Origin: Anaerozeibacter quisquiliarum
Lineage (GTDB): Bacteria > Bacillota > Clostridia > Christensenellales > Aristaeellaceae
NCBI GenBank assembly: GCA_051162045.1
Contig: JBISDI010000003.1
Length of the DNA stretch: 64,000 nt
Direction: 5' to 3' (one strand)
Shown here: positions 8,512 through 17,833 of the stretch, piece after piece
How the letters are laid out: each line of letters starts with the position of its first letter
Numbering within the stretch: position 1 is the first letter of the stretch
Translations under genes and position numbers: made by a program
The notes under the pieces: model-generated
The model's input: only the letters and a program-made list of their open reading frames with translations
Databases searched by the model: none
Told to the model about the DNA's origin: nothing

Positions 8512-9249
8512 TCATCCCATGTACATGCCGCCGTTGACGTCCAGCAATTCGCCGGTGACGAAGGCGGCGTCGTCCGATGCCAGGTACGCGACCGCTGCGG
8601 CCACGTCCTCTGGCTTGCCCAGCCGCCTGAGCGGGATGCGGGCGTACAGCTTTTCCATGGCTTCGGGCGAGAATTCCCTGGTGATGGGCGTCTCGGTGGT
8701 GCCGGGGCAGACCGCGTTGACGTTGATACCCAGCGGCGCCAGCTGCCGGGCGAAGCCCATCGTCAGTGCAAGAATGCCGCCCTTTGAGGCGGAGTAGCCC
8801 AGGCCCGTCTCAAACCCGCCCATGCGGCCCGCCAGCGAACTGATGTTGATTACCCGGGGACAGGCTGACTCCTTCAAATAGGGGATGGCTTTTTGCACCA
8901 TGAAAAATACGCTTTTGAGGTTGACCGCCATGATGAGGTCCCACTGGGCCTCCGTGACCTCCGCAATGGGCGTGTTGTTCAGAATGCCCGCGTTGTTGAC
9001 CACGATGTCGAGCCCGCCAAACGCGGCGGCGACCTTTTGTACGGTTTCGTCGATGCCCGACACGTTGGACACGTCGCAGGCGAAGCCCGCGCTGCCCGGC
9101 AGCGATTCGGCGGCGTCCCGGAGCTTTTCCTCGTTGACGTCCAGAAGGGCGATACGCGCGCCTTCCTCGGTCAGCCGCCTGGCGATGGCGTAGCCGATGC
9201 CCTGCGCCGCGCCCGAAACGATGGCCTTTCTGCCTTCCAACCGGTGCAT
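8512..9249 (-). CDS. Short-chain dehydrogenase/reductase
   Basis: Classical SDR of 245 residues. It has the cofactor motif GAAQGIG (13-19), NNAG (85-88) and the catalytic Ser138-Tyr152-Lys156 set (YSASKGG). Aspartate 38 at the end of the second strand suggests NAD(H) preference. The likely role is oxidation or reduction of a sugar or polyol hydroxyl. It is the first gene of a run that appears to extend through the isomerase, two transaldolases and the beta-hydroxyacid dehydrogenase, and it has the best promoter/operator arrangement of the locus (9294-9352). Confidence 0.9.
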   Translation of the reverse strand: MHRLEGRKAIVSGAAQGIGYAIARRLTEEGARIALLDVNEEKLRDAAESLPGSAGFACDVSNVSGIDETVQKVAAAFGGLDIVVNNAGILNNTPIAEVTEAQWDLIMAVNLKSVFFMVQKAIPYLKESACPRVINISSLAGRMGGFETGLGYSASKGGILALTMGFARQLAPLGINVNAVCPGTTETPITREFSPEAMEKLYARIPLRRLGKPEDVAAAVAYLASDDAAFVTGELLDVNGGMYMG

Positions 9250-9293
9250 GCTGCATTCCCTTTCATGTCGTCCAGCGCTCCCGTCAAAGGAAG

Positions 9294-9352
9294 GATGTAT
9301 TACATCTAACCTCTAACAACTGCATATTATCACAATCCAAAACCGTTGTCAA
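9294..9352 (-). promoter_or_regulatory. Promoter and operator for the SDR-isomerase-transaldolase operon
   Basis: On the minus strand TTGACA (9347-9352) and TAATAT (9324-9329) are separated by exactly 17 bp, a near-consensus sigma-A promoter. The perfect palindrome GATGTA-T-TACATC (9294-9306) lies about 10 nt after the expected transcription start. Closely related elements occupy the same place at the alcohol dehydrogenase and glycerate kinase promoters, so this is a likely operator for one of the two FadR-type regulators. Confidence 0.75.
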
Positions 9353-9521
9353 TGCATTTTTGGAGGTATCATCGATTCTTGCGCATTATTTTGAGGATAT
9401 CCCCCATGACTTCGACAAGGAATGTGATAAAACGGCGCATTTCCGCGAGGTACCGTCCAAAAACCGGTTATTGTTAGAAAATTGTATCGCCTCATTTTTG
9501 CCCATCGTTTTACTCTGTTTT

Positions 9522-9554
9522 AATAAAAACGCCGGGCGGATCTTCCGCCCGGCG
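9522..9554 (-). terminator. Intrinsic terminator of the first GntR gene
   Basis: A perfect 11-bp stem (CGCCGGGCGGA and complement) with a 3-nt loop is followed on the minus strand by TTTTTATTA. It lies about 30 nt after the regulator stop and is the clearest rho-independent terminator in the window. The rest of the 9307-9582 gap shows nothing coding. Confidence 0.9.
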
Positions 9555-9582
9555 TCTCGGCGCCGAGAAAGGCACCTTGCCG

Positions 9583-10293
9583 CTATTCCTTTTGGCCCGC
9601 CCGCGTCAAATAGGTTTTGTAGAATTTGTACGCGCTTTCCAGGTGCTGCTTCATCAACTCCCTGGCCAGAAACGCGTCCCGCTGCTCCATGGCCTCGCAG
9701 ATCTTCTTGTGAAAGGAGAGGCCGTCGTTCTCGCCGACCACTTTCGTCAGCGTGGTGATGCTCTCCAGCAATACGTCCTTCAGGATGGTCTGGGCCTGGA
9801 TGAGGATCGGGTTGCCGGTCATGTGGGTGATGAGCTGGTGGAACTCGAAATCCGCGGCCAGGTACTTGTCCACTTCACCGTAGTAGGAAATCATCTTTTC
9901 CAGGTTCGCGCGCAGCGCCCGAAGGTCCTTCGAAGTCGCGCGCTGGGCGGCGAGGCTGGCGCTCTCGACCTCGGTAATCAGCCGGAATTCCCAGACATGG
10001 CGAATGGAGTCGTCGCTCAAATAAATGGCGGGCAGTAGGCCGTTGGCATAGGTGCCCACGTCAATCTCCTTGACGAAGTTGCCCTCGCCCCAACGCGTTT
10101 CCACAAGGCCCACCGTGGCCAGGCGCGAAAGCGCCTGCCGGACGGTGGCCCGGCTGACGTTGAAAAGACCGGCCAGCTCGTTTTCCGGCGGAATGCGGTC
10201 GCCGGACTTCCATTCTCCGTCCAGAATCATCTTTCTGATCTGTTCAAAGACCTGTTCGCTGGCGCTGACGCGCTTGATAGCCTGAAATGCCAC
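9583..10293 (-). CDS. FadR-subfamily GntR transcriptional regulator, copy 1
   Basis: 236 residues with an N-terminal winged HTH (NELAGLFNVSRATVRQALSRL, interrupted only by family variation) and an all-helical FCD ligand domain containing DFEFHQL, the usual metal-binding D-x-x-x-H region. The longest frame reaches 10371, but AGAGGGG lies 5 nt before GTG 10293, giving VAFQAIKRVSASEQV. FCD regulators usually respond to small organic acids or sugar acids of the pathway they control. A strong promoter and a candidate operator precede it, so it is probably autoregulated. Confidence 0.92.
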   Translation of the reverse strand: MAFQAIKRVSASEQVFEQIRKMILDGEWKSGDRIPPENELAGLFNVSRATVRQALSRLATVGLVETRWGEGNFVKEIDVGTYANGLLPAIYLSDDSIRHVWEFRLITEVESASLAAQRATSKDLRALRANLEKMISYYGEVDKYLAADFEFHQLITHMTGNPILIQAQTILKDVLLESITTLTKVVGENDGLSFHKKICEAMEQRDAFLARELMKQHLESAYKFYKTYLTRAGQKE

Positions 10294-10427
10294 GTGAACC
10301 CCTCTTTTCGAAAATCGCTTCAACCGAGAAAGGACTCCCCAAAACGACACGGGATTCAAGCGCTTGTTCAATGCGGCGCAAAAGAAGCCCGTCGCAGCGG
10401 CCCGGATCTGCCGGTTTCCGTTCGGCG

Positions 10428-10471
10428 GTTGTCTACTTATGAATTATCATACATATGTCGTCAGATGTCAA
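10428..10471 (-). promoter_or_regulatory. Promoter and candidate operator of the first GntR gene
   Basis: TTGACA (10466-10471) and GATAAT (10443-10448) are 17 bp apart on the minus strand. GTTGTCTACTTAT (10428-10440) touches the expected start point and resembles GTTGTCCTACATG at 13170. A second palindromic stretch, CATCTGACGACATATG, fills the spacer between the two promoter boxes. The promoter is convincing; the operator call is weaker than at the other sites. Confidence 0.6.
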
Positions 10472-10504
10472 TGCGGTATTATTGATTAGAACCGGGTAAC
10501 GGCG

Positions 10505-10547
10505 CAAAAAGAGCCGCGCTCCGCCCTTCATGGGCATGGCGCGGCTC
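10505..10547 (-). terminator. Intrinsic terminator after the transketolase genes
   Basis: A 9-bp stem GAGCCGCGC / GCGCGGCTC with an inner GCCC/GGGC pair is followed on the minus strand by TTTTTGCG. It lies 17 nt after the transketolase C-subunit stop and closes the isomerase-tktN-tktC transcript. Confidence 0.85.
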
Positions 10548-10563
10548 GCGGCCCGTGGTTTTA

Positions 10564-11487
10564 TCAGCCGACGAAACTCAGGATCGCCCGCTCGACGTGC
10601 TCGACCGTCAGGCCGTAGTAGTTCAGCACGTCCTTGTAGCAGTGGCCGGAGCTGCCGAAGCAGTCGTTGATGCCGACGAACTCGACGGGGACCCTTTCGC
10701 GCCGCAGCGCCCCGGCCACCGCGCCGCCCAGTCCGCCCACCACGCTGTGCTCCTCACAGGTGACGACGCCCTTCATGCCGCGGGACAGCTCGATGATCCG
10801 CTCGTCGTTCAGCGGCTTGATGGTGTGCACGTTGACCACGCGCACGCAGACCCTGTCCTTCAGGTTTTCGGCGGCCTGGAGGGCCATGTGGTTCATGCCG
10901 CCGGTGGCGAACACGGTGACCTCGCCGCCCTCGCGCAGCACCTTGGGCTGGCCGATGACAAAGGGCTCGCCCTCCGGCGTGATGTTTTCGTTGTCGTTTC
11001 TGCTCACGCGGATGTAGACGGGGCCGTCGTAATCGCGCATGGACTTTACGGCTTCCACGGTCTCGTTGGCGTCGGCGGGGCTGAGCACCACCATGTTCGG
11101 GATGGCGCGCATGATGGCGATGTCCTCGACGGTCTGGTGGGTGGCGCCGTCCGCGAAATCCGAAAGGCCGCAGGAGGAACCGCAGAGCTTGACGTTGAGC
11201 TTTCCGATGGCGACGGCCTGGCGGATCTGGTCAAAGGCGCGGCCCGCCAGGAACACCGCGAAGGTGCTGGCGAAGGGGATCAGGCCGGTCTGCGCGAGTC
11301 CCGCCGCGGTGGAAACCATGTCCGCCTCGGCGATGCCCATTTCAAAATGGCGCTCCGGGAATTCCAGTTCAAAGAGTTTGCCCATCGTGGAACCGCAAAG
11401 GTCGGCGTCCAGCGCGACGATGCGCGGGTCCGTCTTGCCCAATTCAACCAGGGTCTTGCCATAGGCCGTTCTTTGGTTGGTGTACAT
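10564..11487 (-). CDS. Transketolase C-terminal subunit
   Basis: 307 residues: the pyrimidine-binding and C-terminal domains of a split transketolase. The catalytic glutamate is E54 in EMGIAEADM, and the C-terminal part has the usual ligand-free Rossmann-like fold (VRVVNVHTIKPL). GGAGG precedes the ATG. It needs the N-terminal subunit encoded 16 nt upstream to form the two-chain ThDP enzyme. Split transketolases in Clostridia are often in pathway-specific clusters rather than the central pentose pathway. Confidence 0.93.
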   Translation of the reverse strand: MYTNQRTAYGKTLVELGKTDPRIVALDADLCGSTMGKLFELEFPERHFEMGIAEADMVSTAAGLAQTGLIPFASTFAVFLAGRAFDQIRQAVAIGKLNVKLCGSSCGLSDFADGATHQTVEDIAIMRAIPNMVVLSPADANETVEAVKSMRDYDGPVYIRVSRNDNENITPEGEPFVIGQPKVLREGGEVTVFATGGMNHMALQAAENLKDRVCVRVVNVHTIKPLNDERIIELSRGMKGVVTCEEHSVVGGLGGAVAGALRRERVPVEFVGINDCFGSSGHCYKDVLNYYGLTVEHVERAILSFVG

Positions 11488-11503
11488 CGCTCTTCCTCCA
11501 ATC

Positions 11504-12334
<831 letters not shown>

Positions 12335-12348
12335 GTCCCTACGCCTCC

Positions 12349-13149
12349 CTAAATGCTCTGTCTGAGGAATCTTAGCGCCGCCGGCGCTTCGGCATCGAAA
12401 TCACGGGTGTAGGCCTCCAGGCTGACGCGCGCGTCGTAGCCCGCCTGCCTGAGCGCGTCAAAGTAGGGGAGGTAAGCCGGGTCCTCGCCCGTTTCGCGGG
12501 GGAACGAACGCCCCTCTACCCGGGCAAAGTGGGAATGGCGGAGGAATTGCCCGCCGTCCCGGATGAGGTTTTCCACCGGCTCGCCCTCGGTCATGAAGTG
12601 GTAGTAGTCCACCAGCACCCTTACGGCGTCGCTGCCCACCGCGCGGGCCAGCGCGCAGCCCTCCGCAAAGGTGTTGATGAGGTTGCATTCCGCCTTGCGA
12701 AGCGGCTCGATGGCGATCACGATGCCGTTGTCCCGCGCGGCGGGCGCGATCCCGGTCAGCAGCTTTGCCACCTGCTCGAAGCCCTTTTCCAGCGGGTAGC
12801 CCTCCGGCACGTTCTTCGCGCCGCCGCTGCCGAACACGACCGCCTTCGCGCCCAGACGCGCCGCTCGGCTCAGCGCACCGGCGGCGTACTGAAGCGCGCC
12901 GGGGATGTCCGCGGCCTCGCCGGTCAGCCGCATGGTCTTGGGGAAGAAGTTGTTGCAGGTTTCGCAGGGCACGCCGGAGGCGCGGACCCGCCCGGCCATC
13001 GCCTCAAATTCCGCCTCGGAGAGCGCCATCATCTCCGCCAGCGGAAGCTCCACGTAGTCAAACCCGAGCCGCGCGGCCTTCTCGATGTACTCGATGCCGG
13101 TCCCGTCCGGCCCGGTCGCGTTCATATTCAAGCAGATGCCAAACTTCAT
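12349..13149 (-). CDS. Sugar phosphate isomerase/epimerase (xylose isomerase-like TIM barrel), copy 2
   Basis: 266 residues, AP_endonuc_2 fold. Visible metal-site segments are E in IAIEPLRKAECN, D-H in LVDYYHF and H in RHSHFAR, with E in VSLEAYTRD at the end, the layout of hydroxypyruvate isomerase and ketose 3-epimerase relatives. It is first in a three-gene run with the split transketolase. It differs substantially from copy 1, so the two probably act at different steps. Its start, MKFGICLNMN, follows AGAGGT. Confidence 0.87.
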   Translation of the reverse strand: MKFGICLNMNATGPDGTGIEYIEKAARLGFDYVELPLAEMMALSEAEFEAMAGRVRASGVPCETCNNFFPKTMRLTGEAADIPGALQYAAGALSRAARLGAKAVVFGSGGAKNVPEGYPLEKGFEQVAKLLTGIAPAARDNGIVIAIEPLRKAECNLINTFAEGCALARAVGSDAVRVLVDYYHFMTEGEPVENLIRDGGQFLRHSHFARVEGRSFPRETGEDPAYLPYFDALRQAGYDARVSLEAYTRDFDAEAPAALRFLRQSI

Positions 13150-13169
13150 TGGTCATACCTCTCATGTAT

Positions 13170-13181
13170 GTTGTCCTACAT
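13170..13181 (-). promoter_or_regulatory. Candidate GntR operator before the isomerase-transketolase operon
   Basis: GTTGTCCTACAT lies 21-32 nt upstream of the isomerase ATG; its reverse complement ATGTAGGACAAC matches the GATGTANTACAAC family. No convincing -10/-35 pair is visible in the GC-rich sequence to its right, so the promoter itself is not assigned. The gap up to 13284 holds nothing else I recognise. Confidence 0.5.
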
Positions 13182-13284
13182 GTTGTGGCCTGAAGCGCCT
13201 TTCCCTCCGCCCATGCCCGCCACCCGGCGGCCGAAGCCGCGGGGCGGACATTGCGCCGCGCGGCGGTATGCCGAAGGGCGCGGC

Positions 13285-13971
13285 TTACGGCCCCTCGAAC
13301 AGCTTCAGCGATTCGGCCAGGTGGTCGTTCATCAGCTTTCGGGCCATCTGCGCATCGCGGGCCTCGATGGCTTCGATGATCCGGCGGTGGTATTCGATGC
13401 CGTTGTCGCGGCCGATCTTGAGGGTGATCTTGCGCATGGTCTCCTTCAGGATGTCACGAAGCAGGTAGTGCAGCTGGGTGACCAGCTGGTTGCCGACGAT
13501 GGTGGTCAGCATGCGGTGGAATTGGAAGTCGTTGCTGATGTAGTCCTCCAGGTCGTCCCGCTGATCCTTGAGCCGCTCGTAGGACGCCCAGAGTTGCCGA
13601 ATGTCCTCCGCGGTGGCGCGCTTGGTGGCCAGCGCGACGGTCTCCACCTCGGTCATCATGCGAAACTCCCACACGTCGCGCACCGCGTTCTCGTTCAGGT
13701 AGATGCTGGGGACCAGCTCGTTGAGCTTGATGCCCACGCCCATCTCCTGCACGAAGGAGCCCTCCCCCTGCCGGGTGCGTATCAGGCCGAAGGTGTTCAT
13801 CTTTAGCAGCGCCTGCCGGATCGTGACGCGGCTTACGCCGAATGACTCCGCGAGCTCGTTTTCCGACGGCAGGCGGTCCCCCGGTTTCCAGACGTTGCGG
13901 AGGATCATCTCGCGCATTTGGTCGTAGACCTGCGTGCTGACGTCATTTTTGCGGATCTTGCGGATGGCCAT
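13285..13971 (-). CDS. FadR-subfamily GntR transcriptional regulator, copy 2
   Basis: 228 residues, winged HTH NELAESFGVSRVTIRQAL (about 38-55) followed by an FCD domain with DFQFHRM. It is similar to the other GntR protein of the locus along its length and likely a paralogue with a related recognition helix (SRVTIRQAL versus SRATVRQAL), so both may bind the same operators. It lies 36 nt downstream of the alcohol dehydrogenase and may share its transcript. The ATG follows GAGGGG. Confidence 0.92.
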   Translation of the reverse strand: MAIRKIRKNDVSTQVYDQMREMILRNVWKPGDRLPSENELAESFGVSRVTIRQALLKMNTFGLIRTRQGEGSFVQEMGVGIKLNELVPSIYLNENAVRDVWEFRMMTEVETVALATKRATAEDIRQLWASYERLKDQRDDLEDYISNDFQFHRMLTTIVGNQLVTQLHYLLRDILKETMRKITLKIGRDNGIEYHRRIIEAIEARDAQMARKLMNDHLAESLKLFEGP

Positions 13972-14007
13972 ATTTTCCCCTCATTCGCCGGCGTCGCCGC
14001 CGGATGG

Positions 14008-15036
14008 TTATTTGGACGGATCGATCACGATCTTGAGCAGGTCGTCGGGGTTTTCGAGAAGATCCCGGAAGGCCTGAGGCGCCTCCGGAAGCGTCACCAC
14101 CCGGGACAGAAGCTCGCCGGTGGCAAGCCTGCCGGAGCCGAGGAGGGCCACCACCTCGCCAAATTCCTCGTGCGTGTAGTTGAACGAGCCGACCACGCTG
14201 CGGGCGGAGCACACGATGTCCTGCATGTTGATCTGCATCTCCCGCTGGCTCATGCCGACCCACACCGCCGTGCCCGCCACCTTGAGCGCCTTGACGGACA
14301 GGTTCGCCGTGGGCTCGACGCCCACCGCTTCGATGGAGAGATCCATCATCAATCCGTCCGTGCAGTCCGCAATCCTGGCGAGGGCATCCTCTTTGGCTGA
14401 GTTTATCACAAAATCAGCACCCAGGTCTAGCGCTTTTTTCAGCCGCCTGTCGCTGAGGTCGGCGACGGTAACGCTTTTCGGGTTGTGGAGCTTCACCATC
14501 TGCAGGATGCAAAGGCCGATCATGCCCGCGCCGACGATCAGCACGTCCTTGCCCGCGATCCCGCCGCACTTGGCGACGCTGCCGTAGGCCACCGCGTAGG
14601 GCTCCGCCATGGCGCCCGTCTCGTAGGAGCAGCCCTCCGGCAGCCTGTAGAGGAGCTTCTGCGGCACCGCCACATACTCCGCCATGGCGCCGTCCACCGT
14701 CAGAACGCCGAAGAACTTCTTGTTCAGGCACATGTTGGTCATGCCGCCCCGGCAGTTAACGCATTCGCCGCAGAAGTTGATGGGCTGAACCACAACGCCG
14801 TCGCCCGCCTTCCAGGCGTCCACGCCCGCCCCAACCGCCGCGATCTCGCCCGCGAACTCATGGCCCATCGTCATCGGGGGGATGCGCCTGCCTGTCTTGC
14901 CCAGCCAGCCGTGCACGTCGCTGCCGCAGATGCCGCAGGCGCGCACTTTGATGAGCACTTCGCCCGCGCCCGGCGCGGGCGCGCCCACGTCCTGGACCTC
15001 CAGGACCTTCGGCCCGAGGAACCTCAAACTCTTCAC
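14008..15036 (-). CDS. Zinc-dependent medium-chain alcohol/polyol dehydrogenase
   Basis: MDR family, 342 residues from the GTG at 15036, which is placed 6 nt after GAGGTG; a GTG nine bases upstream lacks a spaced ribosome site. With this start the catalytic zinc ligand is C37 (GICGSDVHG) with H59-E60 (GHE). The structural zinc cysteines are C89, C92, C95 and C103, and the cofactor loop is VGAGMIGL. Closest in kind to sorbitol, threonine or galactitol-phosphate dehydrogenases. Its promoter carries the shared operator, so it belongs to the regulon; it could perform the first oxidation of the imported compound. Confidence 0.9.
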   Translation of the reverse strand: MKSLRFLGPKVLEVQDVGAPAPGAGEVLIKVRACGICGSDVHGWLGKTGRRIPPMTMGHEFAGEIAAVGAGVDAWKAGDGVVVQPINFCGECVNCRGGMTNMCLNKKFFGVLTVDGAMAEYVAVPQKLLYRLPEGCSYETGAMAEPYAVAYGSVAKCGGIAGKDVLIVGAGMIGLCILQMVKLHNPKSVTVADLSDRRLKKALDLGADFVINSAKEDALARIADCTDGLMMDLSIEAVGVEPTANLSVKALKVAGTAVWVGMSQREMQINMQDIVCSARSVVGSFNYTHEEFGEVVALLGSGRLATGELLSRVVTLPEAPQAFRDLLENPDDLLKIVIDPSK

Positions 15037-15082
15037 CGATGCCACCTCTCTTCGTGTTTGGAACCAGCGTGGTTAGATGTAT

Positions 15083-15145
15083 GATGTATTACAACTTAAC
15101 CGGCAAGGTTATTCTATCATAGAGTTGACGGTTTGTCACCTACAA
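15083..15145 (-). promoter_or_regulatory. Promoter with two candidate operators for the alcohol dehydrogenase gene
   Basis: GTGACA (15134-15139) and TAGAAT (15111-15116) are 17 bp apart. GATGTATTACAAC (15083-15095) lies about 10 nt after the expected start, as at the SDR and glycerate kinase promoters. A second site, TTGT-N5-ACAA (15133-15145), covers the -35 box and fits the general FadR-family pattern TNGT-N-ACNA. The rest of the gap to 15202 is AT-rich and shows nothing else. Confidence 0.7.
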
Positions 15146-15202
15146 TTTGCACGGAAATTTGCAAAATCGACAGAATTTCTGTTTCCCCCTGTGACTAAGG
15201 CC

Positions 15203-16447
15203 CTATTTGCATAGGAGAACGGTCAGGTCGTTCACATTGGTGCCGGTGGGGCCTGTAAAAATGAGGCCGTCCGCAGCGCCGAGGATGGCGTAGGCGTCGT
15301 TGTTTTGAAGATGGGCTTGCGCCGAAAGGCCCTTCGCCCGGCAGGCTTCGACGAAGTCCCCGGTCACGATCCCGCCGGCGGCGTCGGTGGGGCCGTCGGT
15401 GCCGTCGGAACCCACGGAGAAGACCAGCACGTCCGCCATGCCCTGAATGCCCAGCGCCGCCGAAAGCGCCAGTTCCTGGTTGCGACCGCCCCGGCCGGAG
15501 CCCTTGAGATGCACCACCGTCTCTCCGCCCAGAATCACCGCGCAGGGCGCTTTGACAGGGTGTCCGGAGGCGCGCACCTCCCGCGCGATGGCGGCCAGGA
15601 AGCTGCCGGCGTCCCGGGCTTCGCAGCCAAGCGTCGTGGTGAGGATCAGGGGCTCGTACCCCAGCGCCCGGGCGGTCTCCTTCGCCTGGGTGCACAGCCG
15701 GGTCACGTTGCCGATGATCCGGGTCCTCACGTTGCCCAGCGCCTTGGGCGTCTCTCGGCGGAGCGCTTCCATCGCGCCCCGGGTCAGTTCGATGCCGTAT
15801 TTTTGGACGATGCGCAGCGCGTCCTGGCCGGTGGTTCCGTCCGGATGGGCGGGGCCGGAGGCGATGGCATCCAGCGAATCGCCCAATACGTCGCTGAGCA
15901 CGATTGAAACCACTTCCGCCGGCGCGCACGCCTCTGCAAACCGGCCGCCCTTGACGGCGGAGAGGTGCTTGCGGATGGTGTTGATTTCGGTGATGTCCGC
16001 GCCGCTGGCCAAGAGCTGCCGGGTGGCGGAGGCAATGTCCGCAAGCGTCACGCCATCAAGCGGCATCTCGAACAGCGCCGAACCGCCGCCGGACACCAGA
16101 AACAACACCCTGTCCCCTGCGCCCAGCCGGTCGACCAGCGCCATCGCCCGCGCCGCGCCGCGCACGCTGTGCTCGTCGGGCACCGGATGGCCCGCCTCGA
16201 TGATTTCGACCCGCTCCAGCGGGGCCTTCGCGTGGCCGTACTTGGTGACGACGACGCCGGCTTTCAGCCGGCCGCCCAGCGCCTCGCAGGCGGCCTCCGC
16301 CATCTTCCAGGCCGCCTTGCCGATGGCGACCATGTATACGGGCCGGTCTCCCGGCATGTCCGAGAGCGCGTTTTTCACCGCTACGTCGGGCAGCACCGCC
16401 TCGATGGCGGCGTCAATGATGGCGCGGGCATCCTGGTGGATTGTCAT
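15203..16447 (-). CDS. Glycerate 2-kinase (MOFRL family)
   Basis: Class II glycerate kinase / hydroxypyruvate reductase-like family, 414 residues, giving 2-phosphoglycerate from D-glycerate and ATP. Glycine-rich VSGGGSALFEMP and the C-terminal GGRNQELAL / GSDGTDGPTDAAGG segments are hallmarks of this family. A TTG-started frame reaches 16480, but GGGAG lies 8 nt before ATG 16447, and MTIHQDARAIIDAA fits the family start. It is the only kinase in the locus and would feed glycerate from the beta-hydroxyacid dehydrogenase into lower glycolysis. Confidence 0.92.
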   Translation of the reverse strand: MTIHQDARAIIDAAIEAVLPDVAVKNALSDMPGDRPVYMVAIGKAAWKMAEAACEALGGRLKAGVVVTKYGHAKAPLERVEIIEAGHPVPDEHSVRGAARAMALVDRLGAGDRVLFLVSGGGSALFEMPLDGVTLADIASATRQLLASGADITEINTIRKHLSAVKGGRFAEACAPAEVVSIVLSDVLGDSLDAIASGPAHPDGTTGQDALRIVQKYGIELTRGAMEALRRETPKALGNVRTRIIGNVTRLCTQAKETARALGYEPLILTTTLGCEARDAGSFLAAIAREVRASGHPVKAPCAVILGGETVVHLKGSGRGGRNQELALSAALGIQGMADVLVFSVGSDGTDGPTDAAGGIVTGDFVEACRAKGLSAQAHLQNNDAYAILGAADGLIFTGPTGTNVNDLTVLLCK

Positions 16448-16543
16448 GCGCTTTGCTCCCATCGTTTTCATTATGCTCAATGGCGATCCGCCTCCGGCGG
16501 CAAGGTTCTCCCGATAAGGGCGTCCGGCCGGGCATAAACGTAG

Positions 16544-16598
16544 GATGTCCTACAACAAGCCCCGGCACGATTATACCGTGGAATGGCGCCGCTGTCAA
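16544..16598 (-). promoter_or_regulatory. Promoter and operator of the glycerate kinase gene
   Basis: TTGACA (16593-16598), 17-bp spacer, TATAAT (16570-16575): a perfect sigma-A promoter. GATGTCCTACAAC (16544-16556) lies just after the expected start; the overlapping arms GTAGGA-TG-TCCTAC (16540-16553) form an extra palindrome. Same geometry as at 9294 and 15083. Confidence 0.75.
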
Positions 16599-16599
16599 T

Positions 16600-17000
16600 G
16601 GCGACGCGCCGCCGAAAGTCCAAAAAGGCGGCCGGTGGCGGTGAAAAAATGATAAAAATGCCGTGGAAAAGAATGTAATAAAGTGGCGGCGGGGGTTGGG
16701 CAGGCCATCTCCCTCGACACCGAGGAGGAAATCGGCGAACTGGAGCAGATGATCGCCATAGCAAAACTGGCTGAGCCACCTAACCTTGAGGGCGTGATGC
16801 GGCGCGTTCAGCCGCTCTACCCGCCCACCCACACATGTGGCCCGCCACCGCAAATCCTGATGGAGACGGGACGCGGGGGCGCTGTCATCGGCGATGGCAA
16901 CCATCCCGCCGCCGGTACTGCGCAGCGGCAGAAGCATGGGTGCAGTTGTACACGCGCAGCGCTGCGTTACGCAATTGCGCCTTTTCTTTTCTGCCCGATT
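16600..17000. other. Non-coding or unrecognised stretch between the catabolic locus and the hydrolase
   Basis: About 400 bases without a gene I can support. Open frames exist on both strands (for example 16683-17042 plus), but they have no ribosome site, poor composition and no recognisable motif. The plus-strand segment IGELEQMIAIAKLAEPPN reads a little like real protein and could be a decayed gene end. Confidence 0.4.
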
Positions 17001-17001
17001 C

Positions 17002-17010
17002 TGCTATACT
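17002..17010 (+). promoter_or_regulatory. Extended -10 promoter of the hydrolase-murF-ddl genes
   Basis: TGCTATACT is an extended -10 element (TG-N-TATACT) about 29 nt before the hydrolase ATG. No good -35 box is seen at the expected distance, which is common for extended -10 promoters. Confidence 0.45.
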
Positions 17011-17038
17011 ACCTTGAGAACCAAACTGAGGTGTACGC

Positions 17039-17833
17039 ATGACCATCGAACTCAACGGCGCGACCGTATACTACGAGCAGCACGGCCAGGGCCAGCCTAC
17101 GCTGGTGCTGCACGGTTGGGGCGGCAAGTGCGAGAGCTTCGCCCCGCTGCTGCGCGACTGTGCCGACGCCTTGCATATGACCGCGCTCGACTTCCCCGGC
17201 CATGCCCGCTCGAGCGACCCGCCCGAGCCTTGGAGCGTGACCGAATATATGGAAATGACGGCTCAGCTGCTGCGCGCGCTTTCCATCCCCCGAGCGCACA
17301 TCGTCGCGCATTCGTTCGGCGGGCGCGTCGCGCTGGCGCTGGCCGCCACCTACCCCGAGCTGGTCGGCCGCATGGTGCTGACCGGCGTTCCGGGGCTGAA
17401 AACCACGCCCCCGCCCGCGCGGAAGGCGCGCTCCGCGATGTACCGCGCGCTCAAGGCGCTGCTTGACAACCGCCTGACCCGCGCCTGGCTCGGCAACGCG
17501 CGCATAGACGCCCTGCGCGGTCGGCTGCAGGAAAAGTTCGGCTCCGCCGACTACAGGGCGCTCTCGCCCGAGATGCGCAAGACCTTCTCGCGCGTGGTCA
17601 CCCAGGACCTGACGCCCTACCTTAGCCGGATCGCAGCCCCCACCCTCCTGTTCTGGGGCGATCAGGATACGGCCGCGCCGCTGTGGATGGGCCGCGCGAT
17701 GGAAAAGGGCATAACCGACGCGGGGCTTGTGGTGATGGAAGGCGCGGGCCATTTCGCCTACCTCGACCGGTACGCCGATTTCCGCGCGGTGGTCCGGAAT
17801 TTTTTGTGCGAATCCGCCGGGGGTGAACGCTGA
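17039..17833 (+). CDS. Alpha/beta hydrolase
   Basis: 264-residue serine hydrolase fold. Oxyanion segment HGWGG (25-29), nucleophile S92 in AHSFGG, acid in WGDQD and histidine in GAGHFAY complete the triad. Its stop overlaps the murF ATG (TGATG), so it is translationally coupled to cell-wall genes. Alpha/beta hydrolases next to murF recur in Clostridia, but I know of no proven role; an esterase or lipase acting on a wall or lipid substrate is possible. Confidence 0.85.
   Translation: MTIELNGATVYYEQHGQGQPTLVLHGWGGKCESFAPLLRDCADALHMTALDFPGHARSSDPPEPWSVTEYMEMTAQLLRALSIPRAHIVAHSFGGRVALALAATYPELVGRMVLTGVPGLKTTPPPARKARSAMYRALKALLDNRLTRAWLGNARIDALRGRLQEKFGSADYRALSPEMRKTFSRVVTQDLTPYLSRIAAPTLLFWGDQDTAAPLWMGRAMEKGITDAGLVVMEGAGHFAYLDRYADFRAVVRNFLCESAGGER

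Noticed and set aside
16683..17042. 119-codon plus-strand frame and an overlapping minus-strand frame before the hydrolase
   Set aside because: No ribosome site, no recognisable domain, and both strands are open, which is common by chance in GC-rich DNA.
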